64,000 nucleotides of DNA, taken from assembly GCF_026914185.1 (NCBI RefSeq), contig NC_070565.1, forward strand, positions 2,728,001-2,792,000. Reading direction: 5' to 3'. The notes beneath the pieces were generated by a model. The model did no database searches. It had not been told where the DNA came from and saw only the letters and a program-made list of their open reading frames with translations. Source of the DNA: Puccinia triticina. Lineage: Eukaryota > Basidiomycota > Pucciniomycetes > Pucciniales > Pucciniaceae. A program made the translations under genes and the position numbers. This document shows positions 46,262 through 57,980 of the stretch, one piece after another; position 1 is the stretch's first letter; every line of letters begins with the position of its first letter.

Positions 46262-46346
46262 GCAGGTATACCCAACAATTTAAGGGCATACTCATGGGTA
46301 ACTGCCGGGTAAAATACCCGCATCTACCCGTGTACCCAACCCCTTC
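46262..46346. repeat. ~85-bp direct repeat flanking foldback copy B (right)
   Basis: This is the second copy of the segment at 44981-45065. It begins GCAGGTATACCCAACAATTT and runs to CCCGTGTACCCAACCCCTTCC, with about 90 percent identity by eye. Confidence 0.7.
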
Positions 46347-46485
46347 CCCGTGGGTATTTCCACGGGAGGATAAGCCTTAGATTTTTTTGTTGGGTATTCC
46401 TGACGTGTATTACCACGGCGAGCTGGATGCTCATGGGTACCCCGCGGGGTCCAGCCCTAGGCAGCCCAATCTGGCAGGATTGCGC

Positions 46486-46816
46486 CAACGGTGGGTCGCT
46501 ACGCTACATTTAGTCTGTAGTTCAGCGCAGCGTAGTGGATCTAAACTAAAAATGATGGGGTTTTCTGTTAGCGGACAGTGATTTCCCGCTACCGCTAACA
46601 GGCACCCCTTGAAACTACAGGGCCCCTATTGCCGCTATCAGCGCTAGCAGTGCTATTCAACGGCTAAAAATTCTGATAGCGCTGTTAGCGCCCGTTAGTA
46701 TAGCGTAGAGGCCCGTAGCGGGCGCTACAGCTAATGGCACTGTGTCAGGAACTACGCAACTCTAAACTAGCGGATAGCGCACGCTACGGATAGTTTAACG
46801 TAGCGGCCCACCGTTG
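46486..46816. mobile_element. CAAC...GTTG foldback element, 331 bp
   Basis: Ends CAACGGTGGGTCGCTACGC and GTAGCGGCCCACCGTTG are inverted. TTGCGC flanks both sides (46480-46485 and 46817-46822), a six-base match. The interior is TAGCG/CGCTA-rich like 19168-19633, to which it is closely related. Confidence 0.85.
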
Positions 46817-46952
46817 TTGCGCAGATCAGGTTATGCCTGACCAGTTCTCAAACGAGGCACAGCGTGAGGTCAAGCCAACAAGCAACCACCCAAAATTTTT
46901 GACCCATGATGTAGCCCTAGTTTAATGGTGGAGCTTTGTGTAGGGCTCATTG

Positions 46953-48440
46953 TGTCAGCTGGCTACTATGTCAGAGCCACCAGGACATAATATCAAAAGC
47001 AAACATGAAATATCATTACATTATAAGAAAGAGACATTATTACTACCATTACTTATACTTACACATATAAAACCCGGAATATTATTCCATATTCTTAATC
47101 TAAGCCTAATTTAACCTAGGGTACCTCACTTCAAGGTACCCTTAATTGTTATTCCTTCCTTGTGTAAATTGACTTCAAAGTTTAACAGGTGCACCACGTC
47201 CTGTGTGAATGCACCTGTATGCTTATATACATATGTACATATGCTTATAACACTTCAATAACCACAAAACTGAAGTGTTATGTTTAGTTTAGAAGATAGC
47301 CCAACTCAGGTTGAGTTAACTCTAAACCCGCAGGCTGCGCGCTACGTCTAAAGACGGCGCAGAGCCCTAAAAATGAATGAAACCCTAAGAGGGGCTACCT
47401 GTACATTACAGCACGCCCACCAGGGAAGTAATGACATCAATTCTGCCCCTCCACGTGAAACACTACACACATTACATAAGCTGTACATATGTAATGATGT
47501 CACATGGATGCAAACAGAATATTCCTGACGCATTAAAACAATTCAATACCTAATGCATACACAGTACAGACCAATTGGGAAGCACTGTGGCCCATTTGAA
47601 TAAATATGGACACGTAACAGCTCATCTGCCTGGATGAGGGAATCCTGAACTGTAGGCGCCCACAAATGGCCAGTACATATTCCCAAAAGAAGACTAGCTT
47701 CTATGGCGCCATCAGCCAGGCTGGAAATCCGCCTGAAGGCGCCCCAAATAGGCTAGTACATCTTCCCAAAGAAGAATTAGCCCTTGTGGCGTCAACAGCC
47801 TGGCCAAAAAGCGCCCACAAGTTGGCCAGTGGCCCTGTAGCTCCCCCAGGCGCCCCAGAGAGCTGCCACGGGTATTTAAAGGGCCCTCTGGCCGCCCCAA
47901 AAGGCCTTTCCTCACGCCTTTACATACCTACTTGAATTTACCCGCCTTCAACACGTGCTCAATAGCCTGTTTCTAGCCTGGTAAGTCCCTTAGTAGTTGT
48001 TTTTAGCCTCATTTTGTCGCTAGAAACTGCCCAGTGTCCACCAAGCCTTCAGAATCAAACTCTTCAAGCGCTTTCAACTGCCCAGTTTCTACCCTGAAGA
48101 ACCTTAAGACTTTAAGGGCTTTTTACTAGTAAGTTCAAACCCCTTTCTCTTGAGATTCTTCGCCATTCCTTGCTGGGATTTAAACCACACCTGTTTACAG
48201 GCCCCAGTGTTTGCTTTTGAGGGATTAAACACCCCTGATTTTATCAGGCCCCTCTTTATTTAATTTTATTAATTTTATTAATATAATTACGCCATTTTTT
48301 CATATATTTTACGCCATAATTACCAATATATCATTGGAATTATCCCTTGGACTTTTGTCCCAGAGTTTTATACTCTTTTATACTAGTTTTGCACCACGTG
48401 TAGCTAGAAGGAGTAGTCCTTGGCATCACGGAGGCTGACA
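46953..48440 (-). mobile_element. Solo LTR, 1,488 bp, TSD CATTG, inverted copy
   Basis: On the plus strand it begins TGTCAGCTGGCTACTATG and ends CATCACGGAGGCTGACA, the complement of the LTR at 6462-7829. CATTG flanks both sides (46948-46952 and 48441-48445). Conserved blocks include AACAGGTGCACCACGTCC, the segment around GTACATATGTAATGATGTCA, and AGCTAGAAGGAGTAGTCCTT. It is about 120 bp longer than the other copy, which has lost part of its length or gained indels. Confidence 0.93.
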
Positions 48441-48445
48441 CATTG

Positions 48446-51435
48446 GGTGACCAAGGTTTTGGGGAACAAAAGGTGTGCAAGATCATGTAGTTTCTTTACT
48501 CCTTGCGGGATGGTGAACCCCCCCCCCCCCATCCAATAGAGTTACTTCAGTTAAGTTTGTTGAGTTACCTTCATGCTGTTCACATCTGCTTGTCGCTAGT
48601 TATGCTTCTACTAAGCCTATTAGTTCTGCTATCTTACCAGTATTCTCTTCTGCTCTTTTCCTCACTGAAATCAATATTATTTCTTTTTTCAAACCCTTTG
48701 TGAGCCTGTAATCCTCCTTCATTATCAGTCCCAGTTGGTCCTTAGAGCGGAGTTATCTTTTTCCTTTATCTTTGTTTGCTTACTTTTTTTTCCAAATCTC
48801 ACCAGTTTCACACTTTTCTCATTGCCTGTCTTCTGTTGTGCCTTACATGTCATCCAGACCTCCATTATTCCACATAAATAAGTCTCCGTCTGTGACAGGC
48901 AAGTGTCACAGAGCGCCATCCGCAAATAAAGCTGTAAACCAAACCCTGCGGCTTGGGTGCTTTCATGGGTGATAACACCCAGGTGTTGGTTGACGGGTGT
49001 TGGGATGGGTACCCTTTCCCTTTTTCTTTCCTCCTTCCTAGCTTAATGAATGAGTGGCTCACCTCTCACCTTGAAAGATGTATGTGCCTACCCTCTTCTA
49101 ATCTATCCATCTGCACTGCTATATCTATCTACCCTACTCCTGCTTAGGATCTGACTTACTTAGAAAAAATGGCATACTCTCATTGTTTCTGGGTTTTTCC
49201 CTCAATCCCTAGGCTCAAATACCTTACTCTAAGGTTTGATTAACTCACTCCAATGAAACCCTCAGCATGACAAAACCTATTCAGAGTCTGTTTAAAGCTT
49301 AGGTGTTTCTACTTGGACTCATACCTTCTAACATTCTAATCAACACCTCATATACCTTTAGTACCTTTAGATGCCAAGCGTTGTTGAGCTAAACTGATAT
49401 GAGCTGAGATGATATGTGCAGAGCTGAACTACTCAAACAGAATGAATCCACTTGTCTGATGCCACTAACATGTTCACCTATTTTTACTGCAACTCCTTCA
49501 TACCACACCCCCCCCTCTATGACAAGGGGGATATCATCAACATCATCTACATCCCTTGTCTATCCATCCCCTTGTCATCTCATCCCCTCCGAGCTCTGGT
49601 GTAAACCCTTGCACACTTATATCCTATCTGTACTCAACACTCCCCCCCTCCCCCCCACCATTATTACCTTACACCTACATTACCTTGCTTCTGTGCTCTC
49701 ATTTTAACTATACCTCACTATTCCTGATCTATCACTCATCTCCTCATTCCTCCTATGAAAGGTTTGATTCATTGACTCTTATCTCCACTCATTTCCTTAT
49801 GCAAACACCCCCTTGTATCATCCTCAGTGCTATTACATTGCAGTATTGCTGTACCCCCCCTAATATGTACTGTAAAAGCCACATCTCTTCATGCTCATTA
49901 TTTACACCTCTAAGAACAAGGCGTCATGTCAAAGGCTACAATGGCACATGGCATAAATACTACCATCCCGATGACAATAGGTAGTAGGATTAGTCAACAT
50001 GTTATCATCAGCTGATCATAACATAGACACGGCAGACTCGCCCTAAACCATACAAAGGCAAAGAAAAATACTGAAGTCTTTAGAGCTAGAATGATACTTT
50101 GACTGCTAAAGAATGTGTCATTATTTATTACCTCTGGGATTATAAACCCCCCCCCCCCCCAAAAAAAAAAAAAAAAAAAAAATAATGGCTGTTAGGGTTG
50201 ACATTAGAATAATATTTGAATACTTGGCTAGAAAATACATTACAAAGATCATCCCTGAATAATCTGTATTAAATCCTGATACTAGCTCAGACTCCGCCTC
50301 TGGAAGGTCAAACGGCTTCCTATTAGTCTCTGCAAGAGCACTGATAAACCAAATAATAAATAGAGGGAGAAGAGGAACTACAAATCAAATTGATTGTTGA
50401 TGTGCAATAATTGTGGTATAATTAAATGAAATCGTTATCATGATAATGGCCAAAATCACACTACTTATAATTAGCTCATAAGATAGTATCTGGGCTGTTG
50501 ATCTTATCCCCCCTAGAAATGCCTCTCTCTCTCCGGTCTAGATACTTGCAACAAATCCCCCCCAACTTTGGAACTAGAACTTTTCATGGCCCTTGTGCCA
50601 CTTCCCGTGCCCCTTTGACTCAGCACTTGCATGCAAGTGCCATCTCTGAACTCAGTTATAGATTTGGTTGAATCTCAGTTAGATACTGGTTTGAAGGCAA
50701 GGTTCATGTCTGCCACAACATATTCTGATAGGTTTACTTGATCCTCAATCTTGACCAAAGTTCCTCATGTTCTGATGGTGATGATTTTTGACCTCTTTGT
50801 AAACACATACCTTGTTGGTTTCTCAGAAACTATTTTTATATTGATTTTCAGGGTGCACACCAAAATCTACTAGTTTTTGTTAATTTTTTTCTATTACACA
50901 TGGTTCAAACTTATGATGGAGTGTAGTGAGACTCTGGGAGGTCTGATTTTGCCCTGGTACTATGGTTTGACTTTGGCTTGCATTGGCTGAAGGTCCCACT
51001 GTCACACAAACTTATAATGCGTACAGGCTTGTGTGACAACTTGTGTCACACAAAACGTTTGTGTGACACATTGTCCATCACAAAACAATATTGCGCCACA
51101 CTGAGTGCCCCTGCAGAGCCAGGGGATTCAGAGAATCCTTGACAAATTTCACTTGATTTTCATACATCTGTACATAAATCTCTTTGAGGAGATTTTCTGA
51201 AGTCATTCACAAACCCCGTGTAATCTGAGGCCCCCCTGGACTTGTCCCAGAATTTGAACTCCCTGGGGAAAAATTTAGCAGCTGAAGAATATTTTACACA
51301 AATTTAAACATGCATGGTGGTGTGTCACATTTTTCATCACCGAGCCAACTGACACCAAGCTGAGTGTGCATGCAGCACCGCAGGCTTATGTGGACCCTTC
51401 ACAAATTGTATGTAATTTTCAGAAATATGTATAAA
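48446..51435. other. Three kilobases without a recognised gene
   Basis: This is AT-rich sequence with homopolymers: about 13 C at 48518-48530, and 12 C followed by over 20 A at 50149-50182. A palindrome CTGTGACAGGCAAGTGTCACAG lies near 48890. A cluster of TTGTGTGACA / TGTCACACAA motifs occurs at 50995-51095 and again, weaker, near 54120-54160, on either side of the foldback element. No protein was recognised. Confidence 0.45.
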
Positions 51436-51443
51436 TATAATTT

Positions 51444-53997
51444 GGGAGTTGAAAAATCGACTCCCATAAATTAATTTATTGACTCCCAAAACGTGTTTAC
51501 GTCGCGGGGACCGTCTCACGACGTCCGGACAGGGTCCGCGGGACCAAATTTTGACCCGCGCGGATTTTGGGAGTTGGAAAATTAATTTTGCTATCCAGAA
51601 TGGGAGTCGGAATTCTAATTTCACAAAAAATGCCAAAAAATAAAGAAAAATTTATACCTCCTCACTGGGGCGCCCAAAGCCCCCCAACATTTTACAGCAG
51701 TCAGAAAGTGCTCTTGAGAGCACATGGTGAGCTGCACGGCAGTAGCACACCCCAGGAAATAGGTGTGCTACTGTGGGTCTAATTTTGGGGATTTCCCACT
51801 AAGGAAATCCGCCAAAGCATTAGCTATGGTGCCCCATAGCCCCCCAAAGTTTTACAGTGCGCAGAAATACTGCTGAAAAGAACCTTGTGAGCTTCTTGGC
51901 AGTAGCACACCCCAGGCAAGTCACGTGCAACTGGGGGTCTAATTTGGTGGATTTCCTACTAAGGATATCTGCCAGAACCAGCTACTGTGCTGCAAAGTGC
52001 ACCAAATTTTGGATCATCAAGTTAAATAATCTGTACTAAAACATTTAGCTGCAAGGCAGTAACCCACCAACAGAAATGATCTTGAGTCAGCTGGGGCTTT
52101 TGGTCATATCTACGATGTGGTGAACAAGAGAGATCCCTGTGTAGAAATGTCAGGACCTCCGCTGCTCCAAGATGTTTCCCGGGTAAAGTTGGGTGATCTG
52201 GGAAACTCAGCTCCACTCCAGAAGTACATGTAGGGGCGCAATGATCAAAGAGCGAGTAAACTAATGTATACATAACCGCAAAGACACATAGAAAAGCCGC
52301 ATTAAACCATAAAATCCGCCAGAAAGTACACAAAAGACAAACTCCGCAAGTCAAAACAACTCCACCGCAAGTGTTAAAATCTCCGCCGTAAGGAATCTGT
52401 ACCAGAGTAACAAGAATAACAAGAATAACCAGAATCCATGAAGAAGAACAAACATGAGATGATGGATTGGGAAAACTCTCCCCCCCCCCCTCCGTGCAAA
52501 AAGGAAAACAACGTGAGAAAGAAAACCATCCTCCGCCGCCCGCCCCTCATGCATGCCATCCGCCAAGCCCCGCTCCCAAAACCACGCACATCATCCACCC
52601 ATTCCGCTCTCACGCGGATCTTCTGTCAACATCGCCGCACGTCATCACCCTCCATCAGACTCCTCTTGCCTTAGCTTCCTTGCCCCTGTCCAGCCTTCAA
52701 TGCCGGGATCCCACACACCGCCTCCATCCCAGCTATGCCCGCTTTGGCTGCCACGGCTTTCCCCAGTCACAGCCTATACTATCCAGTCCGCGCTGGCCTG
52801 CTTAAGTTGAGTCCAGCTCCGCCGCCGCCGCGCCATGGACATAGCCCCGCGCTCCGCCCCAGCCTTGCGGAATACGCAGCCCGCGACCTCCGCAAACCCG
52901 TGCGGACACTTTGGGTTTATTAGTCCCTCCGCCGCAGTTATTGGTCCCTCTGCCACAGTAATTTTTCCCTATGCCACAGTTAGTAGTACCTCCGCCAAAT
53001 TGAATAGTGCCTCCGACACAGTTATTAGTCCCTTTGCCACAGTTATTAGTCCCCCCGCCACAGTTATTATTCCCTCAACCACAGTTAATAGTGTGTCTGC
53101 AACAGATATTAACCCCTCTGCCACATTTAATAGGCAGAGGGACTAATAGCTGGTGGAGGGACCAATAACTGTGGCGGGGGGACTGATAACTGTGGCAGGG
53201 GGACTAATAACTGTGTCAGAGGCACTATTCAATTTGGTGGAGGGACTAATAACTGTGGCAGAGGGACTGGCAGAGGGACCAATAACTGTGGCAGAGGGAC
53301 TAATAACTATGGTGGAGGCAATTAGTAGTAGATATGACCAAAAGCCCCAGCTGACCCAAAATTATTTCTGTTGGTGGTCTACTGCCTTGAAGCTAAATGT
53401 TTTAGTACAGATTACTTAACTTGATGATCCAAAATTTGGTGCGCTTTGCAGCACAGTAGCTGGTTCTGGCAGATATCCTTAGTAGGAAATCCACCAAATT
53501 AGACCCCCAGTTGCACGTGACTTGCCTGGGGTGTGCTACTGCCAAAAAGCTCACAAGGTTCTTTCCAGCGGTATTTCTTTGCACTGTAAAACTTTGGGGG
53601 GCTTTGGGGCACCATAGCTAATGCTTTGGCGGATTTCCTTAGTGGGAAATCCCCAAAATTAGACCCACAGTAGCACACCTATTTCCTGGGGTGTGCTACT
53701 GCCGTGCAGCTTACCATGTGCTCTCAAGAGCACTTTCTGACTGCTGTAAAATGTTGGGGGGCTTTGGGCGCCCCAGTGAGGAGGTATAAATTTTTCTTTA
53801 TTTTTTGGCATTTTTTGTGAAATTAAAATTCCAACTCCCATTCTGGATAGCAAAATTAATTTTCCGACTCCCAAAATCCGCGCGGGTCAAAATTTGGTCC
53901 CGCGGACCCTGTCTGGATGTCGTGAGACGGTCCCCGCAACGTAAACACGTTTTGGGAGTCGATAAATTAATTTATGGGAGTCGATTTTTCAACTCCC
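51444..53997. mobile_element. Foldback element with ~675-bp inverted arms, TSD TATAATTT
   Basis: The outermost ends are GGGAGTTGAAAAATCGACTC and GAGTCGATTTTTCAACTCCC. TATAATTT flanks both sides exactly (51436-51443 and 53998-54005). The arms extend to about 52117 on the left and from 53327 on the right, and include the GGCGCCCCAGTGAGGAGGTA and ACTAAGGAAATCCGCC blocks. The centre contains the inverted 21-bp array and CCGCCAAGCCCCGC-rich sequence. No coding frame is credible. The 8-bp duplication would suit a hAT-type transposase. Confidence 0.92.
52917..53330. repeat. Inverted array of ~21-bp units, second copy
   Basis: This is the same hairpin as at 995-1430, centred near 53122, with units ACTGTGGCAGAGGGACTAAT and their complement. 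It has one unit fewer in the right arm and several point changes. Confidence 0.8.
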
Positions 53998-54005
53998 TAT
54001 AATTT

Positions 54006-54830
54006 TAGGGAGATTTTATGAAGTCATGTCCAACTCCTAGTTAATATGAGGTATTTTCCCATGGACTTTTCCCTGAGCTTCAGCTATGTTTTGAAAAACC
54101 TCATAAACTGAAGAATGTGTCACACAAATGTACATGTGCATGTTTTTGTGACACTAACATACATGAAGATTTTTGGAATTTATGATAAACACATGATAAA
54201 TCCAAGTATATGATTCCCGTGAAAACCCCCTTTTTTCTGTGAAGTATTTGATATTAGGCATTTTGAAATGTGTTCTCAAATAGTTCCAATAATACATAGG
54301 GTCAAGTTTGGGCTGGTTTTCAATCAAATTCAACCCTTTTTCAGCATTCCTTCAGCTCAATTGAGCATCATCTCAACATGAATTCATCATGACTTCAGCA
54401 TGTTTTGAGGTTAATGTTCCAGGATATATCTAACAGGGTTCTTAAACAATATTGTGCAACGGCTTGCATTTGGACATCCGGCCACCCAAGTAAGCGCTAT
54501 TACTAGGCCTAATTCTGCTGTCTAGATGTGTAACCATGTTGGTGTTGCTATCTCCAGCAACTTCACTGATGGTTTTGATGGTCGGATCTGGCGTGGCTGG
54601 CCTGCAGGTGGGTTGTGGTGGTTTCTGCTTCCTCTCCATGCACCTGCTAACTTAACACAAGTCCCTCCTGGTGGGAGGCTCGCTGTGACTGGCCGCGAAG
54701 CGGCCCCTCAGGGCCCCTCCCGTCTCCTACGGAGAGCCCTCCGGGCGGGGTCCCCCGGACCCTCCGTTCAAGAGGCTTAGTTGAGCTAGATGCACCTGTA
54801 AGCTCGGTAACAAAAAAAAGCCTCAAGTTT
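54006..54830. other. 3' flank of TBCE and mini-foldback
   Basis: No gene was recognised. A GC-rich region at 54656-54779 contains AAGTCCCTCCTGGTGGGAGG and the TAAGCCTCT-type mini-foldback. The TBCE stop codon lies at 54831. Confidence 0.5.
54722..54779. repeat. Mini-foldback, complement of 33059-33121
   Basis: Read on the minus strand it is TAAGCCTCTTGAACGGAGGG, then GTCCGGGGGACCCCGCCCGG, then the AGGGCTCTCCGTAGGAGAC tail. It differs from 33059-33121 at only a few positions. Confidence 0.7.
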
Positions 54831-57175
54831 TTAGAAAGATACCTCCAGGGTATCGCCATCAGAAATGCCAAGCCATCCGAGGTCTTGCTGCGGATCCGAG
54901 AAATCTACTACCTGACTGGTCCCATTATCCTTATCTTTCACACGCACCTCCAGCGTTGCAAGAAGGTCGGAGACACTCTGGGTGGAGTGGGAGCCTCGTC
55001 GAATCATCTTCGCCAAGTACATCTTCAATCCCCGAGCCGTCATACTCGGCAAAACTTCGATGCTCTGGCGATGATCGATCGATGTACTACCTGGCAAGAC
55101 AGCTGTGAGGTCTTATAACGATTATGTGTATGCAAAATGGGAGCTGAATCTTAAATGACCGGTTGGAAGAAAGCGCACAAAAGGTGGAAGGAAGGCGCGT
55201 ACTTAGCATTTTGGCTTTCAGTGAACTGTTACGCGTATTGTCCGATTTAGATTCTGGAAGCCCGAATCCTTAGTAGATCGATACGTCGAGTAACATCCAC
55301 TTTTCAGTCCAAGAAGGATATTATAAATGAGAGGAAGTTTGGAAAGACGTACTCGCCAGCAGTTCCGGATATCTCCGGTGTGATGTGTGCCGTTGATCCG
55401 GATTTATGGGATCTTTTTTGATTATTGACCAGTAGAACAAGTCTGCTTCCGTTCTTTCGGCAGGTTTGACCTACGTGCTCGCGAAGTGTCACTATTATTG
55501 AGGGAACCTCCGGGACCCTTTAGATGATCGTTCGCACCTGGCTGCCATCTAGATAAATCAACGTTGGATAGCGAGCTAATGCTAGCAGTCGGTTCTCCCG
55601 CAGATCTCGTGCTGAAATTATTCGGACCCATGGAAAAGCAAAAAATACAGATCAAAGAGATGAGGATGAGGATGAGACGGAAATCTGAAAAGCCTACCAT
55701 CATATAGGGGGTTGCCATCGAGGAAGAGGGAAGATAATTCGGGGAACCAGTCTCGTAGATCATCGATTTCACTGCCTTGTGTAATCAGGTTTCCCACGAG
55801 GCCGAGATGGTGAACAGATTTGAGGACCATGGCAAGATCCTCGACAGGAGTAATCTTGAGTCTATTTCTTCTGAGGTTGAGGTGCTGAAGTCTATCTATA
55901 AAAACAATTGATAGACTGGTCAACTTGAGAATGGTTTGCCTGACAGGTTTTCCGGCTTCCATTGTCACTGACCGCGGAAACAACTTCAAACTCAGCATCA
56001 AATCCTGCCAGTTCTCCAAGCCATTTTCATCCAAAGTAAGCACAGAGAGGCTTTCGAAAGATCGGACATGGGTGGTGAAATCGCCCAAACTGTCATAACC
56101 AATGCGGCAGTTGGAGAGGGAAAGTTCGGAAAGAGCTTTGGCCTGAGAAGCAACCTTGATGCTCTGGAGAAAGCATAACACTTGATCAGATGAGAGTCGC
56201 GTTTATGGTACTGGAAAATTAGAGGGACTTGAACCTGTTGCCATGTAAGGAGTGTTGAATCCAGATACAGTATTTCTACGCCGCAGAGGCCGGATATTGT
56301 CTCGGGAATGAACTGAAAACGGTTTGAACTAAATAGTCGGTTGAATCGAGGTGTAGATGACTGTCAGCTCTCTGATCAAGCCAAGGATTCGAATCGGAAG
56401 CTTCAACCTCAAGATAAGCGTTTTCAATCGAGGTAATTTTCCAGCAATTGCAGCAACTTCAGCCAAGTCGGAAAACATATTTGAAGACAAATTTAAAGTC
56501 TCCACGGCTAGCAATATACAACAACATATGTATGTATTACTAAGTCGTATCCCAAATCCCTCAAGGTCAAAGTTGATGAAGGGATACTGACATGGAAGCA
56601 AGCCCTCAAGTTCCTTGATCTCCTGCTCATTTCCCACTCCGTTGATCTTCGATGACTCCAGGCCGATCAATCGCAACCGATCTAATTGAGAAAAACGCAT
56701 GGCAACTTTGCGCATGACGTCTTCTTCAGCTTGAATATCATTCGCTGGCTCGCCTGGGCTTGGGCCTGAATTGAGCAAGTCCTCATCCACATATTTTTCT
56801 TTCAACGCTGATAAGAACGAGCGTCCATTGCCCAACCTTTTCGATGGTTTCATGAAAGTCGCCGAGTTAGAAATTCTACATGTGGAGAAAGCTAAGAAAT
56901 CGTCGGTACTTGCTTTCAGCGGGGAAAATAAAAACCCGCAGAACATCTAAAATCATTGTATTGCTGCAGGAAAGGCATACTGACAGTGATTGGAAGAGCA
57001 CAGGGCCATCTTTGAATCGGCCGCTGTGTTTGCCCCGACTCGGGTCATCCCATTCGATGCCCAACCAAGTCTGGCTTGGGTCTTCTCCTTCGACAGTTCC
57101 ATAGAATCGCACGGTTCCCAAGTGAAGTCCGTCCAAGACTAAGCGCTGCCCAACGAAATAACGATCGGATTCCAT
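54831..57175 (-). CDS. TBCE: Tubulin-folding cofactor E (TBCE / Pac2 / Alp21)
   Basis: Cofactor E binds alpha-tubulin and helps assemble the alpha/beta heterodimer. Ten exons on the minus strand keep one open frame of 527 codons: 56985-57175, 56592-56875, 56408-56507, 56235-56328, 55973-56163, 55698-55891, 55538-55611, 55353-55470, 55203-55268, 54831-55102. The order of domains is as in the family. First comes an N-terminal CAP-Gly domain (GTVRFYG, WLGIEWDDPSRGKHSG, then FMKPSKR). Next come leucine-rich repeats (VETLNLSSNMFSDL, LQHLNLRRNRL, LSSLFLDGNPLYD), LIYLDGSQVKPAERTEADLF, and finally a ubiquitin-like domain ending GWLGISDGDTLEVSF. Total length equals that of the animal protein as I remember it. 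One acceptor (at 55269) reads TAAG rather than CAG or TAG. The start at 57175 (MESDRYFVGQRL) fits the CAP-Gly start, while a longer open frame upstream has no support. Confidence 0.94.
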
Positions 57176-57399
57176 GAGGAGTTTTCGAAATTTCAGATGG
57201 CTCGCGTGGTCCACGCTATGGCGCCAAGGATTAATGGGAATCCCCGATCGTCTCACGGGGGTCGGGCATTCCTCGAGGTGGAAGAAGTCGAGAGGTTCAG
57301 GTCCCGACTGCGATGCTGCGCCGCGGCCGCGCGCACACAATTGGAGCCAGCGGTCGTCCGACACCTCGCCTGGATCTGTGCAGTTCGAGGTGGGCTGAG
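57176..57399. promoter_or_regulatory. Shared divergent promoter, TBCE / MRPS33
   Basis: Only 224 bp separate the two start codons of genes transcribed away from each other. The interval is GC-rich with a GCCGCGGCCGCGC segment (about 57320) and no TATA box I can see. Both promoters must lie here, possibly partly within the transcribed leaders. Confidence 0.6.
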
Positions 57400-57980
57400 A
57401 TGGCCTCAGTACTCAAAATTCCGACTAAATTTCGACTTCAAGCACTTGCTAAAGCTCAATCGACGGTATTCCAAACACCCTTCAACCCTCGGGACATCCG
57501 GACGGGCGATCGCTATCTGACTAAGAAACTTAAAGGACCACTCCTGCAAACTTACTACCCACCTGTCAGACCGGTTAACTTCAAGCAACTCAACCAGATT
57601 TTCGTTCAAACCGCCAAGGCTAACGGAGTCACTGGAAGAGACCTAGAATATTGGAAACTTCCCGATCTCAGGGAGGAAAAACGGCACGTTCCCCAATCAC
57701 TCTTCTTCGACTTCTTTTCTCGCTTGTCCCTGCCTCAATACTGATAGATGCACATCTCTCGAAATCTTTTTTTCTGGACTTTAGGTTAGAAAGAGTTGCT
57801 TATAACCGCAAACGTGGAAAGGGACCTCCTAAGAAGGGTGAAGGGTGAGTCAATCGCTTTACAATTATCGATTTGTAAAATTATTAATAAATGGGTCATA
57901 CTCGATAAAAACCTTTTCATAAAACCACCGTTGCAAATGGAATTTATAGACGAAGAAGTCAACTCAAGAAACGGCGTTAG
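57400..57980 (+). CDS. RSM27: Mitochondrial small-subunit ribosomal protein MRPS33/Rsm27
   Basis: Component of the mitochondrial ribosome small subunit. The protein starts MASVLKIPTKFRLQALAKAQ and has FNPRDIRTGDRYLTKKLKGP and YYPP, then RVAYNRKRGKGPPKKGEG, which parallels the FNP..IRTG....LKGP and KKRRGKG.PKK motifs of yeast Rsm27. Exons 57400-57683, 57785-57844 and 57950-57980 give 124 aa, with a basic tail RRSQLKKRR. The second intron is GTGAGT...ATAG. For the first, only a GC donor (AAACG then GCACGT) keeps the frame, so this appears to be a rare GC-AG intron. If not, the second and third exons would need another arrangement. Confidence 0.88.

Noticed and set aside
56200..56250. TTCAAGTCC-like T-loop motif suggesting a tRNA
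   Set aside because: It lies at a TBCE exon-intron border and no cloverleaf can be drawn around it.
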